20,731 bases of DNA, taken from contig KZ992691.1 of the NCBI GenBank assembly GCA_003614735.1, forward strand, positions 1 through 20,731, in the 5' to 3' direction. This stretch comes from Thamnocephalis sphaerospora (lineage: Eukaryota > Zoopagomycota > Zoopagomycetes > Zoopagales > Sigmoideomycetaceae). The notes under the pieces are model-generated. The model saw only the letters and a program-made list of their open reading frames with translations, did no database searches and had not been told where the DNA came from. Positions 1-10,300 of the stretch are shown in pieces; position 1 is the first letter of the stretch, and each line of letters begins with the position of its first letter. A program made the position numbers and the translations under genes.

Positions 1-101
1 CTTGGGCGGACGCGGATTCTTCTGGTCACGTGTAATCTGGGTCAAAATCGTGACAAGTCACATACCGCAGCTTGCACGCAGATATACTGCGTGTGCGGTG
101 C

Positions 102-107
102 AAAAAA
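102..107 (-). terminator. RNA polymerase III T6 terminator of tRNA-Asn
   Basis: Six A on the plus strand are six T on the minus strand, directly after the tRNA discriminator base. A run of four or more T is the normal pol III stop signal. Confidence 0.85.
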
Positions 108-181
108 CGCTCCCGGGTGGGCTCGAACCACCAACCTCCTGATTAACAGTCAGACGCGCTAGCCGATTGCGCCACGGAAGC
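108..181 (-). tRNA. tRNA-Asn with anticodon GUU
   Basis: The minus strand folds as a complete 74 nt cloverleaf. The acceptor stem GCTTCCG pairs with CGGGAGC (one G-T pair). The anticodon loop is CTGTTAA with GTT at 145-147, and the T-arm contains GGTTCGAGCCC (B box). The discriminator base is G, as in eukaryotic tRNA-Asn. The 3' CCA is not encoded and there is no intron. Six T residues follow directly on the minus strand (102-107), a standard RNA polymerase III terminator. It decodes AAC/AAU. It lies about 285 bp beyond the 3' end of the elongation factor 2 gene, on the same strand. Confidence 0.96.
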
Positions 182-466
182 TTGCTAATGCGGTTGGCAA
201 GCTGTGCCACAAGTCCCATGGAAAATATGACAAGCATGCGAAAAGCGTCGGCTTTTTTGCCAAAGCAGCACTTTATCAATACACGCGCAGATACAAGGAA
301 CTACATATGCATGCGAACGCTGGTTTATATGGTTCAACGTCACACCACGAGACGTGTGTACAGGGAAAGAGAAAAGCACGCCTGTTGGCAGATGCGTCAC
401 CAACACCGCTGGCTCATGCACTCGTAGGCAGCGCGCGAGCACCGCGGCGACGGGGGCGGCGGCCGC

Positions 467-3280
467 TTAGAGCTTGTCGTAGTAGCGGTCGAGCGGCGGC
501 ACATCCGGAGCAAGACCCTTGCGGATACGGACCTCGCGCACAATGTCGTACACCTTGTTGCCCGGCTCGAGCGGGGTGCCCGGCATGAGCTGCCAGTGAT
601 CGAACACGGACTGCGGGAAGGCCTGGCCACCAGTCTGCGAGCGCAGGAAGGCGGTGAAACCGAACGACTCGTTGACCGGCAGGTAAGCCTTGACGTTGTA
701 CAGCGGGGTACCCGGACGCTGCTCCTCGGAGAAGACGTGACCACGGCGACGGTTGAGCACGCTGTAGATACCGCCAATGACGGAGTCTGGGCACTGGATC
801 TCGACAAGGTACACCGGCTCCATGAGCGTCGGCTGCGCGGTGAGCGCGGCAGCGTACACGACACGACGGCAGGTCGGGATGATCTGACCGCCACCACGGT
901 GAATGGCATCAGCGTGGAGGGCAACATCGAGGATGTTGAAGCGGCAGCCGCGCATGTTCTCCTCAGCGCAGACACCCTCCTTGGTGGCCCACTGGAAGGC
1001 AGCGACGCACGAGTCCTTGATTTCGTTGAGGTACTGGACACCCTTGGTGACATCAACCAGGAAGTTGGGGCCGGTGGTGTCCGGGCCGAAGCACCAGATC
1101 TTACGGGCCTCGGTGACATCCCAACCGAACTCGTCGGCGAGAATGCGGGCGCGCACCTTCGGGTCGTCACGCGGGCCAACCTTGCCATCCTCGATGACCT
1201 TGGACAGCTCCTCAGTGAGCGGCTGGGCCTTCATGAAGATACGGTTGTGCTTGTTCGGCGACTTGGACAGGGCCGTGATGCTGGACTCGGCCTGGATGGT
1301 CTCACGGTAGCCGACGACCGGGTCACCAGTCTTGATCGGAACCTGGGCGTGGTCCTCCTCGAGATCCTTGAGGCAAATCTCAAGGTGAAGCTCACCGGCA
1401 CCGGCGACAATGTGCTCACCAGACTCGTTGGTGAAGCAGAGCACGCACGGGTCGGACTTGGACAGACGCTTCAGACCCTCGACCAGCTTGGGCAGATCGT
1501 TGGCGTTCTTGACCTCGACGGCAACCTGCACGACCGGCGACACGGAGAACTTCATGACCTTCATGTTGTGCGCGGTCTCGCTGGTGGTGATGGTACCAGA
1601 CTTGAGCAGGAACTGGTCGACACCGACCAGACCGACAATGTTACCGGCCGGGCAGTCCTCGATCGGCTCGACGTAGCGGCCCATCATGAGGATGGTGCGC
1701 TGGATGGACTTGAGGAACAGATCCTCCTTCTTGCCCGGCTGGTAGTTCGGGCCCTGGATGCGGACCTTCAGGCCGGAGCGGACGGTACCGGAGAACACAC
1801 GACCGAAGGCGTAGAAGCGGCCCTTGTCGGAGGTCGGCACCATCTTGGACACGTACAGCATGAGCGGGCCGTTCGGGTCGCACTCGCGGATACCCTTGGC
1901 GCACTCATCGTCCTGCGGACCCTCGTACAGCGTATCGGCACGGTAGGCCTGGGCAGTGACCGGCGACGGCAGGTGGATGACCAACATCTCCAGAAGCGCC
2001 TCACCAGCCGGCAGGAACTTGCGCATGACAACCTTGAGCAGGGCCTTGCCCTCGAGCTCACGCTCCTCGGAACGCAGCTGCACATCCAGCTTCTCGAGCA
2101 TGGTGGTGGTCTGCTCCTTCTTGAAGTTCATGATCGAGTCGAACAGCTTGAAGATCGGGTCCAGCACGAACATGCAGAAGGCACGCTCCAGCTGCTTGCC
2201 GTCGGCATCGGTACCCTTGGTGGTCCACTTGCGGGTCTTCGGGTTGAAGTAGTTCTCACCCCAGAGACGGGCCATCATCTTGTCCTTGTCCACGCCAAAC
2301 TTGGCAGAGTAGCGCTTAGCGAACTGGCGCAGAGTGAAGGCCCAGCCGTGGAGACCGGAACCGAAGGCGACGGTACCCTTGTCCGGGTAGACCTGGAGGT
2401 CACCAAGGTTCTTGTCAAGGTAGGTCGAGATGATCACGTTGACGGACTCGATGGTACGCGAGAACGACTGGTACAGGTCCTCCTTCGGCGACTGCAGCTC
2501 GAGCAGAGCACGGTCAACCTTGTTGATGATAATGACCGGCTTGATGCGCTCACCAAGAGCCTGGCGCAGCACAGTCTCGGTCTGCACGCACACACCCTCG
2601 ATACAGTCGACGACCACCAGGGCACCGTCGGTGACGCGAAGAGCGGCAGTAACCTCGGACGAGAAGTCAACGTGTCCCGGCGAGTCGATCAGGTTGATCA
2701 AGAAACCGTTACCGTCGGTCTTCTGCTTGACGTCGCCGATATCGTCCTTGTCCAGCTCAAAGTACATGGAGATGGCAGTCGACTTGATCGTAATGCAGCG
2801 GTCCTGCTCATCCTGGCGCGTGTCGGTGAAGCGAGCCTCACCAGCCTTGGCGGACGAGATAATACCGGCCTTGGAGACCAGCGAGTCGGTAAGGGTGGAC
2901 TTGCCGTGGTCGACGTGAGCAATCACGGACATGTTACGAACGTTCGTAACCTTGTCCATGAGGCCACGGATCTGGTCTGTGGGCAGGCGGAGTAGCGCCA
3001 GCGTTAGCGCCGCGTCCTGCCCCAGCACCACCACACACGCCCACCGTGTGCGTCGAGTGACGTGGCCGGCGTACAGGTAACGCGCACCGGCGTACAGCGT
3101 GCACTGCACTACCAACAGACCGGCCGTGGTGCGTTGGACACTGGTGCTCTACGGCACACTTTGGCCACCACGACCACGACCACGACCACTCGCCACCCGC
3201 TACACCCTCTGGCGTATAGGTGCACTTTCAAGCCGCTGGTGAGGCGCGCACCAGTACCCACCAATGGTAAAGTTCACCAT
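467..3280 (-). CDS. EFT2: Translation elongation factor 2 (eEF2)
   Basis: This GTPase drives ribosomal translocation in the cytoplasm. There are two exons: 3280-3262 (ATG plus five codons and one base, MVNFTI) and 2976-467, joined across an intron of 285 nt (2977-3261; GTGGGT...CCACAG). The spliced protein is 842 residues, exactly the yeast length. Visible motifs are the P-loop AHVDHGKST, the [12 protein letters not shown] switch region with the kinase-site Thr, NKVD, and the domain IV diphthamide loop DAIHRGGGQ. The modified His falls at residue 699, as in yeast. The C-terminus is YYDKL. The start is fixed because MVNFTI precedes [19 protein letters not shown] in the family. Third positions are strongly G/C-biased, as expected for a highly expressed gene. 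It shares a 330 bp divergent promoter with ARL2. Confidence 0.97.
2977..3261 (-). other. Long 5'-proximal intron of the eEF2 gene
   Basis: This is the longest intron in the window (285 nt; the others are 53-133 nt). It interrupts the coding region after only 19 nt. The ends are GTGGGT and CCCACAG. It holds a short CACGAC x3 repeat at 3169-3186. An open frame runs through it (into 3115), but it encodes nothing resembling eEF2, whereas splicing restores [15 protein letters not shown]. Confidence 0.88.
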
Positions 3281-3610
3281 CTTGACGGATTGTTACTCGT
3301 ACGGATGGATGGACCTGGGGATGGATGGAAGACGGGGCTTCGTGCACGCTCTCTCCTGGATGTATACAGCGGAAGATGGCTGATGCGAGGAAGAAGAGGG
3401 GAGGAGCAAAAGCCTGGCGGGGGCGGATGCCACTGGTTTATACCGTTCGGGCGGCTGAGCAATCAACACCGAACCGATTCGGTTTGGCCTCAGGCATGCA
3501 CAGCGACGCAGACCTGTCACGCCCTGTCATGCCTGTTCACCTCTACCACACTCACCACGCTCACCACACCCATCCACCCACCCACACCACCCAACACCGC
3601 CATCGTCAAT
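3281..3610. promoter_or_regulatory. Divergent promoter of eEF2 and ARL2
   Basis: These 330 bp contain no gene. On the minus strand there is a TATAAA at 3442-3437, about 160 bp upstream of the eEF2 ATG, a possible TATA box. An inverted repeat AACCGA-T-TCGGTT lies at 3472-3484. The ARL2-proximal part (about 3541-3600) is almost pure C/A on the plus strand with many CACC and CCCA units, so it probably forms an unstructured 5' leader. Assignment of promoter elements is inference. Confidence 0.5.
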
Positions 3611-4312
3611 ATGGGCTTGCTCACTGTACTCAGGAAACACCGTGAGAAGGAGAAGGAGATGCGCCTGCTTATGCTGTAAGTACTGCGTGACTGTGGCCCG
3701 GTAATGATGACTAACGGTCGGTCTGCAGCGGACTGGACAATGCAGGCAAGACCACCATCCTCAAGCGAGTCAACGGCGATCCAATCGACGATATCTCGCC
3801 GACGCTGGGCTTTAACATCAAAACGCTGGAGCACGGCGATTACAAGCTGAATGTATGGGACGTGGGCGGCCAGACCTCGCTGCGTTCATACTGGCGCAAC
3901 TACTTTGAGCGCACCGACGGCCTGGTCTGGGTTGTGGACGCTGCGGACCGAGCACGCCTGGCCGACTGCAAGCGCGAGCTGGCAGTTCTCCTCCAGGAAG
4001 AGGTAGGGACAGGGGTCGCAGTCGATGAATGCAGAAAGGCTGCTGCCGCTGCATGTTGACTGACGTACACCTGTATGTGGACCAATGGCATTCTAGCGCC
4101 TTGCTGGGGCATCACTGCTCGTTTTCGCCAACAAGCAAGATCTGTCGGGCGCCATGACCTCGACCGAGATTTCCGACTATCTGGAGTTGGACTCGATCGA
4201 GACCCATCACTGGCACATCGAGCGCTGCAGCGCAAAGACTGGCGAACATCTGCTGGACGGCCTTGATTGGCTGGTGGATGATGTGGCCAGCCGGCTGTAT
4301 CTGCTTGACTAG
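3611..4312 (+). CDS. ARL2: ARL2-type small GTPase (yeast Cin4 / fission yeast Alp41 family)
   Basis: This Arf-like GTPase acts in tubulin folding and microtubule function with tubulin cofactors. There are three exons, 3611-3675, 3729-4002 and 4097-4312. The introns are 53 nt (CTAAC branch at 3711) and 94 nt. The product is 184 residues, the same length as human ARL2. Visible motifs: Gly2 at the N-terminus; P-loop GLDNAGKTT (23-31); switch I around [10 protein letters not shown]; switch [15 protein letters not shown] with the catalytic Gln at 70; NKQDL (125-129) for guanine recognition; SAKTG near the C-terminus. The basic and charged helix [12 protein letters not shown] is typical of ARL2 rather than ARF1. 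It converges with SEC13, with 259 bp between the stops. Confidence 0.95.
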
Positions 4313-4504
4313 GTGCACATGCACTTTCGATTATCGCGCAACCATTGCTTATGCGTCGTAATCAAGAATGAAAGTGCTATTTGTGACCCGCTTCCACCAC
4401 TGTGCAATGTATGCGCTCGACCACTGGCCATTGTGTGGCTCGGCCGCAGTGTTGCTGCTCGCAACGACGACCATGTCAGGGCGGCGGGATAAGAAATGGA
4501 CGGC

Positions 4505-4556
4505 AATCGGGAAACACACGCACACACACAGGCAGACATAAACACATGCTCGCGCG
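4505..4556. repeat. CA microsatellite in the ARL2/SEC13 convergent spacer
   Basis: A (CA)n run with one interruption lies at about 4514-4530, followed by looser CA-rich sequence. It is just downstream of the SEC13 stop codon (minus strand), so it would be in or near the SEC13 3' untranslated region. No coding role is seen. Confidence 0.6.
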
Positions 4557-4571
4557 CAAGGGACTGCATGT

Positions 4572-6042
4572 CTACAGGTTGCCGGCGTATGCGCTCTTCT
4601 CCTCCATCTCGCTGACGCACTCCCAGTCGCCCTTGAGATTCTCCTTCCAGAGCGTGACCTTGTTGTCGCCCGACGCAACTGCCAACACGTTGCCGCTGAG
4701 CGACCAGGAAACACGCCAGACAACGTCCGGGAAGCGATCGGCGCCGCGCAGCGGTACCTTGTTCCAGGCGGAGCCAGGCGCATCCTGAGTCCAGATGAGA
4801 ACCGTCTTGTCCTGCGAGCAGCTGGCCAGGTAGGTCTTGGGCAGACCGATGCTGGGTGCAAACGCCACGTCACGCACCCAGTCCTGATGGCCTTCAAGCG
4901 TCTCTTCAAGCTCCCACGCCTTGGTGTCGTCACTAACACGAGCGACAGAGTCATGGTAAGTCACAGATCTCTGAACGCCACGCCATTGTCTACTGCCTTG
5001 TCCGGAAAGACACAGCGGCTCGGGATACCTACTTCCACTTCCACAGCTTAACCAGGTTGTCGCAGCCAGCCGTGGCCAAGCGCTTGACGCTGTTGGCGTT
5101 CGACGCGGCACCAGTGGCGGTGACGAGTGCGCCAGGCAGGGTGGCGGATGCCCAGCTAACCGCATTGCAGCCGATGGCGTGCGCATCGAAAATAGCAGTA
5201 TCCCAGGTGCCATCGTCTAGCGCGCAAAAAGTGTGCGGCGCGTATCAGCAAGTGTCCGGCCGTCAATGGCGCCCGTCAGTCTCCTTTACCTTTGAAGGTG
5301 AGCACCGATACGCGGCCATCCGATGACGCGCATGCAAGCATCGGACCAAGTTCATGCGGCGCCCAGCTCACCGAGTTGACTGATCGCAGCGTAGTGATGT
5401 CGACGCGATGGTAGAGATAAGCGATCACATCGTCATTTACGCGCATCGCGTTGCGTCGCGTTCTCTTACCCGACGCAGTATGGAACGCGTGCTCCTTGAT
5501 CTTCTCCCAGGCACCATCCGACTCCTTCCACACGAGCACACGGCCATCGTACGAGCAGGAAGCGAGAATCGTGCCAAACTTGGGGTGTGCCCAGCCAATC
5601 TGCCAGACCGGACCGTCGTGGCTAGCAGAGACGGCCTGATAAGCGACACACTCGTGTGGCTGTCGCGTCCGCCGCCACCTACCCTTTCAAAACATCCACT
5701 AGGCGCTGGTTGCCTTCCGTGTCGATATCAAATATCCGGATGGACCGGTCCGACGAGCAGGTGGCCAGGCGCTTGCCGTAGTAGTCCATCTGAGCATCGT
5801 GCTGTAACGCGAATCAGACGCGTTAGACCGCGTCCAGACCCGACACACTCCAGTCGCTTACGATCATGTCCTCGTGCTGCGTGTCAAACGAGCTGGATTT
5901 GGCCACCTGTACAGACAGCAATAAAGCAGCAGCAGACGCCATGGTGAGCACTTGCACGCCGGGATGCCGAGCACACCAGACAGCGGCTGCAGGGCACAGA
6001 ATGGCGCAGCTAGCACGCTGGCTTGCCTGCTGCACTCACCAT
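4572..6042 (-). CDS. SEC13: SEC13, WD40 protein of the COPII coat and Nup84/Y nuclear pore complex
   Basis: Sec13 pairs with Sec31 in the COPII outer coat and with Nup145C in the nuclear pore; it is also part of the SEA complex. There are seven exons: 6042-6040, 5906-5862, 5801-5683, 5621-5470, 5379-5290, 5216-5033 and 4932-4572. All junctions are GT-AG and phase-consistent, giving 317 aa (yeast 297, human 322). The six-blade WD signature is clear: [20 protein letters not shown], then [56 protein letters not shown] and [15 protein letters not shown]. The C-terminal region contains [16 protein letters not shown], characteristic of Sec13 rather than other WD40 proteins. Exon 1 is only the ATG, followed at once by GTGAGT. 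The second-codon reading (Val, MVAKSSS) resembles MVSVINT/MVVIANA in other species, supporting this start. Confidence 0.94.
6040..6042 (-). other. Three-base coding part of SEC13 exon 1 (start codon only)
   Basis: The minus strand reads CCAACATG|GTGAGTGCAG. The 133 nt intron (5907-6039) ends CTGTACAG before GTGGCCAAA. No other ATG is in frame upstream of the HEDMIHDAQ segment within exon 2. The exon is longer at the RNA level through its 5' untranslated part. Confidence 0.75.
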
Positions 6043-7321
6043 GTTGGACGATTGACAGCGGTGCTGTATAAGAGTGGGCGCAGAAGGAGAGGTAGACGCG
6101 ATGGTGACGAGACGAGTAGCGTGCAGGGTGAACAACAGCAGGCAGATGCGTGACGAGCAGCAGCGGCGTCGGTTGCAAGTGTTTTTGGGCTATGCTGCTC
6201 ACCAGCGAATCCCATTCGCCCACGCATCGCATCCGTCACCACAGGAGCACACACACAGAGAGAGAGCCGTCGCAGCCGATAGCATTCAATCGGTCAAACG
6301 GATCGACATCGTTGTCGCTACCGGTAAAGGTGCAACTACCGCCATTTCGGACATACTTTTAGCTAGTAGGTCTATGATGCGGTCACACTGGTAGCTACAA
6401 CGCACTTTGCAGTCCCTGTTGAGAACACGTTCAATTGCGTGAATATTTGCCTCGGCAATGAAGCATGCATCAGCAACGGGCAGGGACACCCAAGTAGTCC
6501 TTTCCAATAACTTGCTGATTGTGTCAACGTGCCTACCACACATATGATTGGTGAGTGCAGCTTTGGATTGTTTGAGAGCGCTAGGCTGCTCTCCAGAGTC
6601 GTCAGCTCCGTGTACAAGCGTTAGATTCAGTTTATACGCAGGAATATGAGTCGCCAATGCATGTATACTGCTCTGTGCCACATGTACCGCTCGTGTCATG
6701 CGTCTGACATGTTACCTTGACCTTGAGCGCTAGTGACCAAGTACAGCTACCATGTAAATAGTGTCAGCAGTAATATTGCCTACTTTTTGCGCACATTACT
6801 TCAGTCTCGCTCACCACCGCCTAGATTTGCTTGCTAGTCATGCAAAAGTCACTTTGCGACAATGACCGTGCCGACATCCCGTACACAAGCCATTACCATC
6901 GCCGCTCAATCGCCAGATTTTAAGCAGCACAATGCGATCAAGCATGCTCATAGCATGCAGACTCGCTCATTGTGCCGAATGTTCACGTAGCATCGTTCGT
7001 GTCCTCTGTGTTCAGGGACTATTGATGTCGTAGACGCTGCACTCTCTTGTTGCTAGGACGCCAGTCAATAAAGTTTTGCACAGTGCCACGGGTCATTTAC
7101 AAAATTATCCAGGGACTCTAGTGTATTGGCATTAGGTGTGATACTGTTGATACAGGAGCGAATGGCCATGGCAGAGATAGAGGGGTCATGGAGTTGATGA
7201 GTCGTACTATTCTGGTAACGCACCTTCTCTATCAACCACACTTTCGCTCTACTCACCACACTCTGGCTGCGACGTCGGGCGTATTTGTGGCTAATTGCGC
7301 ATACGCACGCGTTCAGTTGGT
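6043..7321. other. SEC13/GPI7 divergent intergenic region
   Basis: This 1.28 kb spacer separates two divergently transcribed genes and looks visibly less GC-rich than the coding DNA. It must hold both promoters. A (CA)n(GA)n microsatellite lies at about 6248-6266. One minus-strand ORF of 137 codons (6286-6699) is listed separately. A second minus-strand open frame near 7065-7343 overlaps the GPI7 start and has no recognisable content. I see no tRNA, repeat family or transposon. Confidence 0.6.
6286..6699 (-). CDS. Doubtful hypothetical protein, 137 aa
   Basis: An ATG-started frame of 137 codons, with an in-frame stop a few codons upstream. I do not recognise the product. It has no signal peptide, membrane segment or low-complexity run. 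The middle part (ISKLLERTTWVSLPVADAC, then an IHAIERVL segment and DRIIDLLAKSMSEM) could form amphipathic helices. Codon use is not G/C-biased at third positions, unlike every confirmed gene here, which argues against it. It lies on the same strand as SEC13, 243 bp upstream of the SEC13 start, where promoter sequence is expected. It may be chance, or the last exon of a small fast-evolving gene. Confidence 0.25.
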   Translation of the reverse strand: MTRAVHVAQSSIHALATHIPAYKLNLTLVHGADDSGEQPSALKQSKAALTNHMCGRHVDTISKLLERTTWVSLPVADACFIAEANIHAIERVLNRDCKVRCSYQCDRIIDLLAKSMSEMAVVAPLPVATTMSIRLTD

Positions 7322-10300
7322 ATGCTGCCTTTGCCGTCCACAAAGCTGCTCCTTGCCTTGCTGGCAGCGGAGCTGGTAGGACTTGCTCTGTTTGCGCGGG
7401 GATTCTTTCCGTACAAAAGTTATGTGTCGGGCCGGGCCAGTCCAGCCGAAGACGTGCCTGCGCTCCCGGGCACGAGCGTACCGCCCACCGCCTGCTTCGA
7501 TTTCGCCAGTGGCGGTAGCAGCGTCAACACAGCCTCTGATGCCAACTTGTCGCTGTCCGCCAGTGCACTGCTGGACGCCTGCCTTGGCGTGCGACCACAG
7601 TTTGACCGCCTGGTAGTGATGGTTGTGGACGCGCTACGCAAGTAGGTGCTTTGTTGCGGCTGTACGCGCGCTGCCTCTGCTAATGAGTGCGGTGATAGCG
7701 ACTTTGTCTTTGGCGCGTCGTCTGGTATGCACTACACTAAGCAGTGAGTAGACGCCCATTCACTACTGCGCAGGCGGTCTTGGCTCACGTTCATGCCCGT
7801 TGTGTTTACGACATGTAGGCTTATTACAGAGGGACATGCGCTGCCGTTTGTTACGCTGGCGACTGCGCCTACGGTAACATTACCGCGGCTCAAGGCACTC
7901 ACCACGGGTAAGACCTGCTACAGCGACCGGCAGCGACACTGGCTAAGCACTGAGCAATGTCCATAGGTGCGGTACCCAACTTTCTAGATGCCATTCTTAA
8001 TCTGGTTGAAAGCACTGACAGCAAGGGTGGTTCAGCGATCGAGGACAACTGGCTGGCACAGATGCGCGACAGACGCGGCAAGCGGCTCACCTTCTTTGGT
8101 GACGACACATGGCTGCGGCTCTATGCAGACTTGTTCCAGCGTACCGACGGCACCACGTCGTTTTTTGTTGCCGTACGTATGCAGACGTTGCCACAAAGTA
8201 GCAGTTATGGACACGTAGTTGACAATATTGCTGCCATCAGGATACCGTCGAGGTAGACTACAACGTCACGCGCCATGTACAGCCGGAGCTGGCCAAGAAT
8301 GACTGGGACGTGATGATTCTGCACTACCTAGGTCTGGACCACATTGGCCACTTGGCAGGCCCGAAAAGGTGGCGAAGCAGTCGGACGCGCGATCACGCAC
8401 GCGTTGAATTCTAGCTGACTCGCGCAAGATGATGCTACGGACAGCCCGTTGATGCTGCCCAAGCAGCGCGAAATGGATGGCGTTGTGCGCACCATCTACG
8501 AGCACACGAAGAAAGAGGATGCTCTGCGGCTGGCGGCAGATCCGACTGCTCGGCCAACACTTATTGTGTTGTGTGGCGATCACGGTATGAACGAGGCAAG
8601 TGGTTTACTGATGGTTGTGCGGGCGACGAGCAATTGTGCTAAGTTTGCACCGAGTATATTGGAAATCATGGCGGATCCTCTCATGGCGAGGTGTCACCGG
8701 CAAGTATACAGCGCGGGATGCTGGCAAAATATCGCGCGCGCTCACTGTTGGAGAGTGCAGGGAATGGTATTTATAAGCCCGTCGGTGAAATGGCATCGTG
8801 CCGACGAAATTCGCACCATCAGCCAGGTAGATGTGGTGCCTACACTATCGCTACTCTATGGCGTTCCGACGCCACGCAACAGTCTTGGAAAACTGATCCC
8901 GGAGCTCTTTGCGGATATCCCAGGTACACTGCTCTGCTTATGCGTCTAGCATCTGCCGCTGACAGGCCGTGATGATACCTAGTGTTGGAGAGGCTACGGG
9001 CGCACCAACTGAATGCAGAGCAGATTCGCCGCATTGTCATTTCCCAGCGAGGCGAATGGGACGCCAGCTGGCTGGCAGGAAGAGATCCGATCGAGGCGCT
9101 TTGCGATGATGAACAGCTGGCCGATGATGAACAGCTTTCCTGTTACTACGAAAAGGCGGCGGAGCTACACAGGCTGGCACTCCGGGATGCCGACAAGTAC
9201 GCTGAACCGGCCATGGCCCTGTATGCCCAGGTTGTACACAGAGACGTCGATGCACTGATCCGAAGCTAACGTGGCGCTGCAGTTTGACAGCAAGGCGACG
9301 GACCAACTCTCAACAGACTTTAGCAACTACAATCTTGGCTACATGGGATCAGGTGTAGTTGTCATGCTACTTGCGGCGTCTTCTGCTCTGGCGCTATTTC
9401 TACGTACTGTCGGGGCCATGTACGCCGACTGTCTCGCGGAAATGTGGCCTCTATCGCTGGTATTCCGTGATCGGGCGACAAGCAGACGGACGATGGCAAC
9501 GAGGCTGCCGTTTGCCATGCATGGCCGTCTGCTGGGCGTGATCTCTGCCGTGTTTGTCCTTGTCTACTGCGGCGTGCTCTTTGGAAGTAGCTTTGTGGAG
9601 GAGGAGCATCAGATCTGGTACTTTGTCACGCAAACCATATGGCTTGGGCAGACGATTGTTTGGTAGGCGAATGGCATATGTAGAGCGATTGATGCGCAGA
9701 ATGCTCATCAGCGCGCCGCATTCCACTCTGTTGGCGCACAGGGCAAGCGCAGTTGGCGATGCAGCAGCGCGTATGCTCCCAGTGTACCCACTGTTGCAGA
9801 TGGCCCTACTGCGACTGATGCGCGCCTGGAATCAGACCGGTATGTAGCAGTCCGACATTGATTGGCTGCTGGCGCGTACACTTATCATAGGGTTGCATTG
9901 CTACGACTGCAATAGGACAAAAGTATGCGCATCAAGTCGATCTGCGCTTCTACTTGACTTCAAGTTACGCAACAACTGCACAGATGTTGCTGCTGGCGAC
10001 ACTGGTAATCGTATGCGGCTGCACATTTTCTTTCGTCCGTCCGGCCATGGTGCATGGTAGAGGACGTGCAAGGCTGCAAGGCCTGGCTACACTAGGCACT
10101 ACGTTTGCCACCAGTGTTGCAGTATTTCTTTACAAGACGGCGACCGAGCGTCCATCTGATACAGAGTTGGCATCGAGCATACTGCACCAGCTCACTGCTG
10201 ATGTAGATGTGATTCTGCTTGCTCGCTTTGCTTATACCGGCGTCGGGCTGCTGTGGACATTGTCTCTTGTTCCCATGTATCGCGTTACTTGCGCTACCAG

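Noticed and set aside
596-2995. A 799-codon open frame on the plus strand opposite eEF2
   Set aside because: It is the antisense shadow of a gene with extreme third-position G/C bias, which suppresses stop codons on the other strand. Its product is an arbitrary Leu/Asp/Val-rich string, and eEF2 on the minus strand is certain.
3169-3186. CACGAC x3 and the CA tracts near 4514 and 6248 as possible CRISPR or structural repeats
   Set aside because: They are short simple repeats without spacers, in a eukaryotic genome. They are ordinary microsatellites.
3062-3679. Plus-strand 205-codon frame spanning the eEF2 intron and the ARL2 start
   Set aside because: It is a repetitive Thr/His/Pro string from C/A-rich DNA, and it overlaps the well-supported ARL2 start and eEF2 exon 1.
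7065-7343. Minus-strand 92-codon frame overlapping the GPI7 start
   Set aside because: It overlaps the GPI7 start codon and exon 1 and has no recognisable motif. Its first internal ATG would leave only about 34 codons.
8600-8643. A GT-AG intron in GPI7 as alternative to the GC-AG reading
   Set aside because: It would add several residues (ICTEY) between GDHGMNEA and GNHGG that the family lacks and would be only 44 nt long. It is kept as the main competing model.
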